A stretch of 64,000 bases of DNA from Parasedimentitalea huanghaiensis (GCF_009753675.1 NZ_WQLV01000002.1:62001-126000), one strand, 5' to 3'; shown: positions 16,805-25,943, counted from the stretch's first letter. Notes: a model not told the origin generated them from the sequence alone. Program-made: numbers and translations.

Positions 16805-18150
16805 TGGCAGCCTCCGTTTTTGACAGCCAGCTTTATGGCGACCTTTTCACCAGCGGCGACGCTGGCAGGCTATTCACCGATAGCGCCGAGGTCCGCGCCA
16901 TATTGCTGGTGGAAGGGGCCTTGGCCAAGGTTCAAGGGGCCGCCGGGGTGATCCCCGCAGACAGCGCCGCTGCCATTTCGCGCGCCGTGATGGAGGTACA
17001 GGTAGATCCTTCCAGCCTGCGCAAACCCACTGGCCAGAATGGCGTGCCAGTGCCGGGTTTGGTCTCGGCATTTCGTGCAGAGATGAATGCTCCCGAACAC
17101 GCGCAATATGTCCACTGGGGGGCCACATCACAGGACATCATGGACACGGGCCTGATGTTACGTCTGCGTCAGGCGCTGATGCTGATCGAGGCCGACCTTC
17201 TGTCCACAACCCAGTCGTTGGCTAAGCTGGCCGACGCACACGCAGATCTGCCGATGCCTGCCCGTACCTACGGTCAACATGCGACACCCACCAGTTTTGG
17301 CGCGGTTGCCGCAAGTTGGGGTGCGCCTTTGCTGGCGTTGTTGCAAGAACTTCCCAGCCTGCGCGACACCTGCCTGCTGGTTTCATTGTCCGGCGCAGCG
17401 GGTACAGCCGCGGCTTTGGGCATGCAATCCGCAGATCTGCGCGCAGAGCTTGCCAAGGCCCTATCACTGGGGGATCCGGGCCGCAGTTGGCACACTGACC
17501 GCAGCCCGATTCTGCGCATTGCGGACTGGATGCTGCGCGTAAATCTGGCGCTTGGCAAAATTGGTGAAGATTGCACCGCTCTGGTTCAGACCGGCATTGG
17601 AGAACTCGTTTTGAGTGGGTCCGGTTCCTCTTCGACCATGCCGCAAAAACAAAACCCGGTAGCGCCTTCCGTTCTGATTGCCTTGGCCAGGCAAAACACG
17701 GCTTTGATGTCTGTGCTGCACTCTGCCTCCATGCACCAACACCAACGCGATGGCGCCGCATGGTTCAGCGAATGGCTGTGCCTACCGCAGATTGTTCTTG
17801 CATCAGCAAGCGCAGCACGGGTCAGCCGCGAGCTGTCTGCCGGTATCACGCCCAACCCTGCCGCCATGCACTCTGCACTAAACGCCGGGTTCGACATGAT
17901 CCACGCCGAAGCCCTTAGTTTTGCGTTGACCGAAACCCTGCCACGCCCCGAGGCGCAGGCCATCACCAAAACGCTGTGCAAAGAGGCCGCAGCTACGGGT
18001 ACACCCCTACGCACACTGGTAAAACGCGACTATCCACAACTGGATTCCGCCGCTCTCTTTGATGCCGACCAACAACTGGGACAGGCCCCAACCGAAGCCC
18101 GGTGTTTTGCCACCGACGTTGCGGCATCTCTGGCAGATCCCACCTCCTGA
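16804..18150 (+). CDS. pcaB: 3-carboxy-cis,cis-muconate cycloisomerase PcaB
   Basis: 448-residue member of the fumarase/aspartase superfamily. The family signature GSSSTMPQKQNP lies at residues 274-285, and HWGATSQDIMDTG (104-116) and TYGQHATPTSFG (155-165) are the other conserved substrate regions. It cycloisomerises 3-carboxymuconate to 4-carboxymuconolactone. It is translationally coupled to pcaD (TAATG). The rest of the pathway (pcaGH, pcaC, pcaIJF) is absent from this window. Confidence 0.93.
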   Translation: MAASVFDSQLYGDLFTSGDAGRLFTDSAEVRAILLVEGALAKVQGAAGVIPADSAAAISRAVMEVQVDPSSLRKPTGQNGVPVPGLVSAFRAEMNAPEHAQYVHWGATSQDIMDTGLMLRLRQALMLIEADLLSTTQSLAKLADAHADLPMPARTYGQHATPTSFGAVAASWGAPLLALLQELPSLRDTCLLVSLSGAAGTAAALGMQSADLRAELAKALSLGDPGRSWHTDRSPILRIADWMLRVNLALGKIGEDCTALVQTGIGELVLSGSGSSSTMPQKQNPVAPSVLIALARQNTALMSVLHSASMHQHQRDGAAWFSEWLCLPQIVLASASAARVSRELSAGITPNPAAMHSALNAGFDMIHAEALSFALTETLPRPEAQAITKTLCKEAAATGTPLRTLVKRDYPQLDSAALFDADQQLGQAPTEARCFATDVAASLADPTS

Positions 18151-18214
18151 CACCTTCCCCCTGCTGCAGGCCGCCGCTACGGTCACGTCCAATCTAACCA
18201 GAGAATGACTAACG

Positions 18215-19417
18215 ATGCGCCTGCCCTTTCTGTTTATCCTGACCACCGTGATGATCGATGCCATGGGCGTTGGTCTGATCATGCCCATCATGCCTGGCCT
18301 GATTGTTGAGGTGCAGGGCGGCAGCCTGGCCGATGCAGCCCTATGGGGAGGTATTCTGGCCACCTCTTTTGCGGTGATGCAATTCCTGTTCAGCCCAATC
18401 CTTGGCAACCTGTCTGATGCCTACGGCCGTCGGCCGGTGCTGCTCTTGTCCCTGTTTGTCATGGTGCTGGACTATGTGCTGATGGCGCTGGCCCATACCA
18501 TGTGGCTGTTGCTTTTGGGGCGTCTGATCGGTGGCATCACTGCGGCGACCCATGCCACGGCCGGGGCCTATATGGCCGATGTTTCTGATTCCAAAGAAAA
18601 AGCCGCCAACTTTGGCATGTTGGGTGCCGCGTTTGGTGTTGGCTTTGTGCTGGGTCCTCTGGTTGGCGGTCTATTGGGCGAATTGGGCACCCGCGCGCCC
18701 TTCTATGCCGCCGCCATATTGGCTGCCATGAACTTCACCCTTGGCTGGTTTGTGATGAATGAAACCGTCACCGACAAAACCCGACGCGCCTTCGACTGGC
18801 GTCGTGCTCATCCTTTTGGTGCGTTCCGCTCCATGGCGCGTATCCCCGGCATCCAACGGCTGCTTTGGGTCTATTTCCTGTATTCCGTTTCGATCTATGT
18901 CTATCCGGCCATCTGGTCCTATTTCACCGAAGAACGGTTTAACTGGTCGCCACAGATGATCGGAGTGTCATTGGCCATTTTTGGCTCGATGATGGCCTTT
19001 GTGCAGGGCGGGTTGCTGCGCCATGTGATCCGCCGCTTCGGCGAACGCAATGTCGTCATTTACGGTCAGATCTTTGATTTTGTCGGTTTCAGTTTTCTGG
19101 CCTTCATTACCAGTGGCGTACTGGCGCTGATCCTGACCCCAATCACCGCAATGGGTGCCGTGGTGACACCGGCTTTACAGGCGATCATGTCGAAAATGGT
19201 CGACGACAATCAACAGGGCGAATTACAAGGCGTCATGACCGCCGTCAACGCGCTGGCGATGATAATTTCCCCAATGATGATGGCCTCCGTCTTTGCTCAG
19301 TTCAGTCGCGAAGGTGCTCCCATCTATCTCCCCGGTGCGCCGTTTCTTGTTGCATTGGGATTGATGGGAATTGGGTTGTTTATTTTTCTGCGCACCAAAA
19401 CCTCCGTGGCGTCATAA
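18215..19417 (+). CDS. MFS transporter, TetA/TCR-type exporter
   Basis: 400 residues, about 12 hydrophobic helices. The major-facilitator motif A between TM2 and TM3 reads GNLSDAYGRRPVLLLS and motif C of drug/H+ antiporters is GVGFVLGPLVGGLLG in TM5. It is closest in style to the TetA (class A/B/C) family, many members of which export compounds other than tetracycline in environmental bacteria. It follows pcaB by 64 nt but no regulator or substrate gene ties it to a job. Confidence 0.85.
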   Translation: MRLPFLFILTTVMIDAMGVGLIMPIMPGLIVEVQGGSLADAALWGGILATSFAVMQFLFSPILGNLSDAYGRRPVLLLSLFVMVLDYVLMALAHTMWLLLLGRLIGGITAATHATAGAYMADVSDSKEKAANFGMLGAAFGVGFVLGPLVGGLLGELGTRAPFYAAAILAAMNFTLGWFVMNETVTDKTRRAFDWRRAHPFGAFRSMARIPGIQRLLWVYFLYSVSIYVYPAIWSYFTEERFNWSPQMIGVSLAIFGSMMAFVQGGLLRHVIRRFGERNVVIYGQIFDFVGFSFLAFITSGVLALILTPITAMGAVVTPALQAIMSKMVDDNQQGELQGVMTAVNALAMIISPMMMASVFAQFSREGAPIYLPGAPFLVALGLMGIGLFIFLRTKTSVAS

Positions 19418-19495
19418 CGACCTGTTCTTGACGTTTTCTGTCTTGCGGCATCCGCGGTTGCGGGTCACCGTATTGGCAACAAACGGGAGAATTTC

Positions 19496-20584
19496 ATGCA
19501 AACCATCAAGGCCGCAGTCTGCCGCGAATTCGGTGCACCATTGGTGGTCGAGGAGGTGCAGCTGGCGGCACCTGACATGGGAGAAGTCGAGGTTACGCTG
19601 GATGCGGTTGCGATCTGCCACAGCGATATTTCCTATGCCGAAGGGGCATGGGGGGGGCAGTTGCCCGCAGTTTATGGACATGAGGCCGCCGGGGTCATCA
19701 GCGCTGTTGGATCTGGTGTGTCGGATTTTTCTGCCGGTGATCCAGTTGTGGTCACCCTGATCCGCTCCTGCGGCACTTGCCCCAGCTGTGCGGGCGGCAA
19801 GCCAACAATCTGCGAAACATCATACAACGGCGATGGTCCTTTGCGGACCTCCGACGGTAAACCGCTGGAGCAGGCCATGGCCTGTGGAGCCTTCGCCGAA
19901 AAGGTCGTGGTGGACCAACGGCAGATTGTGAAAATCCCGCACAATCTGGGCAAAGACGTCGCCTCACTGATTTCGTGCGGAGTAATCACGGGGGTTGGTG
20001 CTGTGGTCAATGCTGCCCAGCTGCGCCCAGGTCAGGATGTCGTGGTGATCGGCGCTGGCGGTGTGGGACTCAATGCCATTCAAGGGGCCCGCATCGCAGG
20101 GGCGCGCCGCATTGTTGCGGTAGACATGAGCGAAGAAAAGCTAGCGATTGCCAAGGAATTCGGTGCGACCCATGGCGTTCTGGCCACCCAGGACCAACCC
20201 TGGCGCGCGTCCTACAAGGCGCTTGGCGGGCGCGGCGCCGATGCGGTGCTAATCACCGTTGGCGCGATTCCGGCCTACGAGCAGGCGCCGCGCTATCTTG
20301 CTCGTGGCGGCAAGGCCATCATGATTGGCATGCCGCATTCCGGCGCCAAGGCAAGCTATGAACCTGTGATGCTGGCTGCCGTGGGTCAGGGATTGATTGG
20401 TTCCAAAATGGGGGATGTGGTTATCCAACGGGACATTCCCTGGATGATCGACTTGTATCAGCAGGGTCGGCTTAAACTGGATGAATTGATTTCCGGTCGT
20501 TGGTCACTGGAACAAATCAACGAAGCGATTGCGGATACCAAAACGGGCAGCGCCAAGCGCAATGTCATCCTGTTCAATCGCTGA
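19496..20584 (+). CDS. zinc-dependent alcohol dehydrogenase (MDR superfamily)
   Basis: 362 residues. Catalytic zinc ligands are Cys41 (AICHSD) and His62-Glu63 (YGHEAAG); the structural zinc lobe has Cys92, 95, 98 and 106 (CGTCPSCAGGKPTIC). The Rossmann fingerprint GAGGVGLNAIQGA follows near residue 180. It resembles class III-like and aryl/allyl alcohol dehydrogenases that use NAD(H). A run of eight G (19650-19657) lies in frame. A perfect palindromic repeat begins 14 nt after the stop. Confidence 0.9.
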   Translation: MQTIKAAVCREFGAPLVVEEVQLAAPDMGEVEVTLDAVAICHSDISYAEGAWGGQLPAVYGHEAAGVISAVGSGVSDFSAGDPVVVTLIRSCGTCPSCAGGKPTICETSYNGDGPLRTSDGKPLEQAMACGAFAEKVVVDQRQIVKIPHNLGKDVASLISCGVITGVGAVVNAAQLRPGQDVVVIGAGGVGLNAIQGARIAGARRIVAVDMSEEKLAIAKEFGATHGVLATQDQPWRASYKALGGRGADAVLITVGAIPAYEQAPRYLARGGKAIMIGMPHSGAKASYEPVMLAAVGQGLIGSKMGDVVIQRDIPWMIDLYQQGRLKLDELISGRWSLEQINEAIADTKTGSAKRNVILFNR

Positions 20585-20597
20585 ACCTGCTTCCATT

Positions 20598-20657
20598 GTA
20601 GGGTGTGTGCTTGCACGCACCTTTTCCAGCAGTGGTGCGTGCAAGCACACACCCTAC
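20598..20657. repeat. 60-nt palindromic repeat, copy 1 (perfect 24-bp arms)
   Basis: Left arm 20598-20621 starts GTAGGGTGTGTGC and ends TTGCACGCACC; right arm 20634-20657 is its exact reverse complement; 12-nt spacer. A second copy with a decayed right arm lies at 51980-52040. The RNA would form a very stable hairpin. There is no T-run, so it is not a classic terminator. It looks like a REP or MITE-type dispersed element. Confidence 0.85.
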
Positions 20658-20677
20658 GCAAAACGAGAGTTCAGCCC

Positions 20678-21910
20678 ATGAAACTGCAAGATCTCGATGT
20701 CATCATCACCGCGCCACCAGCTCCGGGTTGGGGGGGGCGGTATTGGATATTGGTCAAACTCACCACTGATACCGGCGTCACCGGCTGGGGCGAGTGTTAC
20801 GCCGCCTCGGTTGGGCCAGAGGCCATGACCCATGTCATCCGGGACGTTTTTGAACGCCACATGGCAGACGAGAACCCTGAAAACATCGAGTTGATGTTTC
20901 GCCGGACCTATTCATCGGGATTTACCCAGCGTCCAGACCTGACGGTGATGGGGGCCTTTTCCGGGTTGGAAATCGCTTGCTGGGATATATTGGGCAAGGA
21001 TCGGGATCGTCCCGTGCATGCCCTGATTGGCGGCCGGATGAATGACCGCATCCGCGCCTATACCTATCTCTACCCGCTCCCCCACCACAGCATGTCAGAG
21101 TTCTGGGCCTCACCCGAGATGGCCGCAGAGAGCGCAGCCAGACTAGTTGAGCAGGGATACACAGCGGTAAAATTTGATCCGGCCGGTCCTTATACTATGC
21201 GCGGCGGCCATATGCCTGCGATGAGAGATATCTCGACGTCCGCCGCCTTTTGCAAAGCCATCCGCGAGGCGGTCGGGGACAGCGCCGATCTGTTGTTTGG
21301 CACCCATGGCCAGTTCACCACCGCTGGTGCCATCCGGCTGGCACAGGCCATCGAACCCTACGCCCCCTTGTGGTTCGAAGAACCTGTCCCGCCAGACAAT
21401 GTCAACGAAATGACGAAAGTTGCGAGTGCAACAAAGATCCCGATTGCAACCGGCGAAAGGCTGACAACAAAAGCCGAGTTTGCACCGGTTCTCCGGTCGG
21501 GTGCCGCCAGCATCCTGCAACCGGCCTTGGGCCGTTCTGGGGGCATCTGGGAAACCAAGAAAATCGCCACCCTGGCCGAAGTCTACAACGCCCAGATCGC
21601 CCCTCATCTTTATGCGGGCCCCATCGAGTGGGCGGCCAACATCCAGCTGGCGGCCTCGATCCCCAACATCCTGATGGCGGAAAGCATCGAAACGCCCTTT
21701 CATAGCGACCTGATCAAAGGCACGATCCAAGTCGAAGAAGGCTTCATTTCTCTGCCCACTGCGGCGGGACTGGGAATTGAGGTAGACGAAGCATTGGCCC
21801 GCGCCCACCCCTTCACTGGCGCGGATCTTCATCTCAATATGCAGGAGACCCCCTGCAGCTATGTTGGACCAAACAGTTTCGCTGGAGGCGCTCCGCCATT
21901 GGATGAATAG
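20678..21910 (+). CDS. mandelate racemase/muconate lactonizing enzyme family (sugar-acid dehydratase-like)
   Basis: 410 residues from ATG 20678; the frame opens at 20603 inside the palindromic repeat, so the upstream part is rejected. Enolase-superfamily layout: N-terminal capping domain with VTGWGECYA, then a barrel with TAVKFDPAGPY, ligand segments WFEEPVPPDN and ATGERLTT, and IAPHLYAGPIEW near the end. The pattern resembles D-galactonate/gluconate dehydratase subgroups rather than muconate cycloisomerase, but the substrate is not settled. An eight-G run (20730-20737) lies in frame at PGWGGRYW. Confidence 0.85.
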   Translation: MKLQDLDVIITAPPAPGWGGRYWILVKLTTDTGVTGWGECYAASVGPEAMTHVIRDVFERHMADENPENIELMFRRTYSSGFTQRPDLTVMGAFSGLEIACWDILGKDRDRPVHALIGGRMNDRIRAYTYLYPLPHHSMSEFWASPEMAAESAARLVEQGYTAVKFDPAGPYTMRGGHMPAMRDISTSAAFCKAIREAVGDSADLLFGTHGQFTTAGAIRLAQAIEPYAPLWFEEPVPPDNVNEMTKVASATKIPIATGERLTTKAEFAPVLRSGAASILQPALGRSGGIWETKKIATLAEVYNAQIAPHLYAGPIEWAANIQLAASIPNILMAESIETPFHSDLIKGTIQVEEGFISLPTAAGLGIEVDEALARAHPFTGADLHLNMQETPCSYVGPNSFAGGAPPLDE

Positions 21911-21987
21911 GGAAATGACAAGGGGGTGACTTCCCTATTCCGGTTGAGGCACTATATAGCGAGCAACCTCAGCAGGACTAAAGTGAC

Positions 21988-22320
21988 GTGACCTCCCAGA
22001 CTCCCGAACAGATTGCAGCGGATCCGCCAACAGACATGTCCCAAAGCGCGGCTCAAGCGGCCGCCTTTCTCAAGACTCTGGCACACGAAGGGCGATTGAT
22101 GATCCTGTGCCACCTGAGCGCAGGTGAGAAATCTGTTGGAGAGCTGGAGGCCCTGCTGGATATCCGTCAGGCCGCTGTCAGCCAGATGTTGGCCCGATTG
22201 CGCGACGATGGGCTGGTCGCCACCCGGCGCGATGGCAAAACCATCTATTACTCGCTGACTGACGGTAACACCGAACAGGTGATCAATCTGCTGTATGGCC
22301 TGTTCTGCGGCGCTGAGTAG
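21988..22320 (+). CDS. ArsR family regulator with SqrR/BigR-type cysteine pair
   Basis: 110 residues from GTG 21988. Winged HTH with LAHEGRLMILCHLS, SVGELEALL, RQAAVSQMLARL and TRRDGKTIYYSL. Only two cysteines occur, Cys41 (MILCHL) and Cys107 (YGLFCGAE). These are the very positions of the redox pair in Rhodobacter SqrR, which forms a tetrasulfide bridge with persulfides and releases DNA. I infer a reactive-sulfur-responsive repressor. No sulfide:quinone reductase or persulfide dioxygenase gene is adjacent; the next gene is convergent, so its targets must lie elsewhere. Confidence 0.85.
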   Translation: MTSQTPEQIAADPPTDMSQSAAQAAAFLKTLAHEGRLMILCHLSAGEKSVGELEALLDIRQAAVSQMLARLRDDGLVATRRDGKTIYYSLTDGNTEQVINLLYGLFCGAE

Positions 22321-22352
22321 AGATATAACTAGGCCTCGGTTACAAACCGCAA

Positions 22353-25300
22353 TCAGTTTGATACATACCCAGCCACAACCTGCAGCAATTTGAATGCGGT
22401 GGCCGCGTCGTTCTCGACCACCGCAAAGAATTCCTCTTCCCCAATACGAAGACAGGTCAAATCGCTTTGGGCAATCATGCTCAGCGATCGGGGTTCTTTG
22501 CGGATCAAGCCCAATTCACCAACCAAGCGTCCGGGACCAACCGTCGCAATCAATCGGTCCGCCTGCCCCTCCGCAGGTAAGTATAGGCCCGCCTCACCTT
22601 CCAGGATCATATAGGCACCATCACTGGCCTCGTCGTCCTTCAGAAACACAACCTCGCCCACATCAGCTTGATACCAACGTGCACTAAAGGCCAACAGCCT
22701 CAGCTGACGGCGATTCAAGCCAGAAAACAGTTCAGTTTGCTCCAGTGCGCGCAGCTTGCGCGCCAGATCGGCGCTGGCGGCTCCATCTTCAACCACAGCA
22801 TCCTCGACCTCATCAGTGACCAACCGGCCCTGACGCAACTCGTAGTAGACGTCAAAGACCTCGGGACTTTCGAAACTGTCGCTAAGATAGATCAGAGTGG
22901 TATCCGGCAGCAGGCGACGCAGGTTCTTGTGGACCGATATGCGGGTATCCAGATCATAGCTCGACATTGCTGAATCCAGGATTAGAATATCAGGCCGTTT
23001 GACGGTGGCACGCGAGAAGGCCAGTGGTTCAGCAAAGCTGGCAGCCAGCCCCTGCCCGCCGAGCGCAATCGGCAAATCAAAAATCAGTTCAACCACCAAA
23101 TCACGGACACCCTGGTCTACCAACAGCTCTGCCACCAGTTTGCGCAGCTCATCACCTTTGGCCCCAGCAAGGTCAGAGATTTTGCCAAACAGAGCGTTTT
23201 CCATAACCGTCAGCCCAGGTGCGAACTGTTCAATGTTCAACGGTACAAACAGATCGCCCAATGTGGCCATCAGTCGGGTAGAATGACTTTGGCGGAACGT
23301 CAAAATGCGGCTCTGCATATCTTCGCTAAAGGCAGGCCCAATCTGTTCTGCTGAAATCCGGAACGGTACGATCAGCAATTGCGCCAGCTCTTTGTGGTCC
23401 AATACATCCGCTCCTTTGGAACGGGTTTTCTCAACAAGCGCCAAGGCGGCCTCGTAGGCAGATGGCTCTAGCCCCAATTTTCTGAATAGCGGATGGTCAG
23501 TACCGTCCAAGCCAAAAATCTGGCGCAGCATATCGACCACGTCCTGAGTCAATGCCACCAGATCTTCATCCAGGTTCAGCTCTTTGATCAGATCCAAAAA
23601 ATCGGTCTGCTCAGCCAGAACCGTTTCGGTGATTGGCGCATGTGGCGTGGCATAAAGAAGGTTCTCTGCCACAGGCAGGGCCGGATTGTACTGATCAGGC
23701 TTCAATAAAAAGGTGTGTTGGAGAAGACCTGCATCGCGCACAGCCTGTTGCACCTGCGCGCGTACCTTTACCAATCTGCCGCTCAAAATCGGATGTGTTT
23801 TGGGATCGAAACGTTGCTCCATGCCACGCCTGAACAGGGCGGTCTCCGAACCGATACCTTCTACCAGTTTCAACCACCAATCGCGCAGCTCACCCTCGTT
23901 GGTGAATCCGGCCAAGGATGGATCCAGCCAAGGGGCATCATGCGGATCAGGGCTGTTGCCCGCTTTCTTTGCTTTTTCAAACTGTACAGCGTTACGCGCC
24001 TCGCCGCTGGGCCGGGGCCGCATTGGCATCATCACGTTGTCACCAAAAGAGCCCTGAAACAGCACTGGCCGCGAGGTCGCATGTCCAATACGCGCAGCAA
24101 TAACCGCCTGATGAAGCTTGCTCAGATCATGACCCGCAACAGAGACCGTTCCAACCGAAGGCAACAGTTCCCGGGTCAACAGTTCTGCCATCGCACGACG
24201 GTCTTCTTCTGACGGCGCTGCGATACCCACCACTTTGCCAGCCGGCAGTCGGGCGCTGAGATCTTCGAGAACAAGATTGCCATCGGCATCACGTACGTTG
24301 ACGCTGTCCAGAACGACATCGCCTTTGAGATGCACCAAATCGTCAGGCTCTCCCACCATCAGCGTCTCATCCACCATGCCTGCTGGGGCAAACCGCTCCA
24401 TGATCACATCCCAACGCAGGCTCATGTCCTGGGTCTGATTGTAATAGGCCAGCAGCTCTTTCCATGGCGAAGCAAGATCTTTGTAAGCCGCCAGTGCCGC
24501 GACCAGCGCGCCCAGCGAAACCGAGCCTTGCAGCACCAGATAGCCGCCAATTGCGTAGAATAGAAATGGCGTTAATTGCGTGATGAAGTTGTTGAGGAAC
24601 TTCATAAAGAATTTCTTCTGGTAGATCTCTAGGCGGATATCATACAGCCGCCCCAAACGCGCGGTGATCACCGCCATCCGGTAACGCCAGCCACCGTTGA
24701 TCCGCAACGTGGACGCCCCGGCGGCGCTTTCACCGATTTCAGCGGCCAGTGCGCGCACCTGTTTTATACGTTTCTTGTTCAACAGGTTGATACGCCGCTG
24801 CAACATCGGGATCAGCCAGCCCTGCAACGGGATCAGCGCCACGGCGGCCAACCCGAACCAGACATTTTGCAAAAACAGGAACGACAAGATGGTGATCATC
24901 TGCCCGGCCTGCAGGACCGGTTGACTGATGGCATCCCCCATCAGCCCCCCCATCGGCTCACTTTCGGCAGTGATCATCGACACCAGCTCACCCTGGCTGA
25001 CCCGTTCGAAGTAAGGTTGTGGAAACCGCAGAACCCGGGCAATCAACTGATAGCGAAACCGCCGCAGCATGCGCTCCGCCAGTACGCCCTTCATGGTGTT
25101 GATGCGCATTTTCATCAAACCATGTACCGTCACTGCCAATAGAAACCCGCCACAGAGCAACCAGAGATAACTCAGCTGATCAACCGGTCGTCCCAGCACG
25201 TCAATGATAGACGTCTGCGCACCAATGGCATCATTGATGATCCGCTTGGGAAGTTCGAGTGTCAGGAAGAGTAGTGGAAACAGCGTCGTGGTTACCAGCA

Positions 25301-25361
25301 GCAAAACCAACTGGTCACGTTTAGAGTATTTCCAGATGAAACGGAAAAGCGAGCGCTCGAT
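22353..25361 (-). CDS. ABC exporter-like protein with degenerate ATPase domain and cyclic nucleotide-binding domain
   Basis: Residues are counted from the first conventional start, TTG 25310 (985 aa). A type I exporter membrane domain (about 1-300, six helices) is followed by an altered nucleotide-binding domain. Walker A reads VGIAAPSEEDRRA with no GxxGxGKS; then comes an insert of about 270 residues (430-700); the signature is ALGGQGLAA (about 749-757); Walker B is PDILILDSAMSS with Ser for the catalytic Glu; the switch His is gone (YLSDSFE). The C-terminus (about 855-985) is a cNMP/Crp-like sensor with GELGLIRKEPRS. ATP hydrolysis looks unlikely. Conserved-looking sequence (ERSLFRFIWKYSKRDQ) precedes TTG 25310; ATC 25361 with GGAG 7 nt upstream is my preferred start. 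Confidence 0.8.
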   Translation of the reverse strand: MERSLFRFIWKYSKRDQLVLLLVTTTLFPLLFLTLELPKRIINDAIGAQTSIIDVLGRPVDQLSYLWLLCGGFLLAVTVHGLMKMRINTMKGVLAERMLRRFRYQLIARVLRFPQPYFERVSQGELVSMITAESEPMGGLMGDAISQPVLQAGQMITILSFLFLQNVWFGLAAVALIPLQGWLIPMLQRRINLLNKKRIKQVRALAAEIGESAAGASTLRINGGWRYRMAVITARLGRLYDIRLEIYQKKFFMKFLNNFITQLTPFLFYAIGGYLVLQGSVSLGALVAALAAYKDLASPWKELLAYYNQTQDMSLRWDVIMERFAPAGMVDETLMVGEPDDLVHLKGDVVLDSVNVRDADGNLVLEDLSARLPAGKVVGIAAPSEEDRRAMAELLTRELLPSVGTVSVAGHDLSKLHQAVIAARIGHATSRPVLFQGSFGDNVMMPMRPRPSGEARNAVQFEKAKKAGNSPDPHDAPWLDPSLAGFTNEGELRDWWLKLVEGIGSETALFRRGMEQRFDPKTHPILSGRLVKVRAQVQQAVRDAGLLQHTFLLKPDQYNPALPVAENLLYATPHAPITETVLAEQTDFLDLIKELNLDEDLVALTQDVVDMLRQIFGLDGTDHPLFRKLGLEPSAYEAALALVEKTRSKGADVLDHKELAQLLIVPFRISAEQIGPAFSEDMQSRILTFRQSHSTRLMATLGDLFVPLNIEQFAPGLTVMENALFGKISDLAGAKGDELRKLVAELLVDQGVRDLVVELIFDLPIALGGQGLAASFAEPLAFSRATVKRPDILILDSAMSSYDLDTRISVHKNLRRLLPDTTLIYLSDSFESPEVFDVYYELRQGRLVTDEVEDAVVEDGAASADLARKLRALEQTELFSGLNRRQLRLLAFSARWYQADVGEVVFLKDDEASDGAYMILEGEAGLYLPAEGQADRLIATVGPGRLVGELGLIRKEPRSLSMIAQSDLTCLRIGEEEFFAVVENDAATAFKLLQVVAGYVSN

Positions 25362-25550
25362 GGGACGGCTCCGTTGTGGCTGAGAAAAAATGTTTCATTA
25401 ATGCCTAGCGCGATTTTACCAGAACAGGCAATGGTTTTGAGCATTTCCCGTAGTTGAAATCCCGTTGCGGAACATATTTCAATGCCCGTTTGCCATTGCC
25501 AAAAAAATCCGTAAGCTTCTGAAACTTACATTGTTAAGGGAAACCGTCTC

Positions 25551-25943
25551 GTGCCGGAATATGTCGGATCTGTACTGCTGCTGCTGTGTCTGTTTCAGAT
25601 CAAGCATATGTTTGCCGATTTCTACATGCAAACTCCCAAAATGCTGTCTGGCCGGGGTGAGTATATGCATATGGGGCGGGCCCAGCATGCAGCTGTGCAT
25701 GCCCTTGGCTCAATTCTGGTATTGGTCTGGTTCGGCGCCCCCACCGCATTCATCATAATCCTCTGCGCCTTGGAATGGGTTGTCCATTTCAACATAGATT
25801 ACTGCAAGGCCCGCTTCTCTGAGGTCAAGAAGCTGACCCCCACCATGGGTCTATTCTGGTGCGCTATGGGGACAGATCAAGCGCTGCATCATTTGACCTA
25901 TCTGGCGATGGTCTGGGCCTGGGTTGAATACGTCGCGACCTAA
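25551..25943 (+). CDS. DUF3307-like integral membrane protein
   Basis: 130 residues from GTG 25551, with AAGGGA 9 nt upstream. Three to four hydrophobic segments; the conserved opening IKHMFADFYMQTPKM and HAAVHALGS fit DUF3307, a membrane family of unknown function. The second half ends DQALHHLTYLAMVWAWVEY. It is divergent from the ABC-like gene by about 190 nt; function unknown. Confidence 0.75.
   Translation: MPEYVGSVLLLLCLFQIKHMFADFYMQTPKMLSGRGEYMHMGRAQHAAVHALGSILVLVWFGAPTAFIIILCALEWVVHFNIDYCKARFSEVKKLTPTMGLFWCAMGTDQALHHLTYLAMVWAWVEYVAT

Noticed and set aside
18215-19417. Tetracycline resistance gene
   Set aside because: The protein is TetA-like, but no tetR or resistance context exists; many environmental members do not confer resistance, so it is called only an MFS exporter.
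20598-20657. Rho-independent terminator
   Set aside because: Stem is long and perfect but lacks a T-run, and a diverged copy elsewhere shows it is a repeat element.
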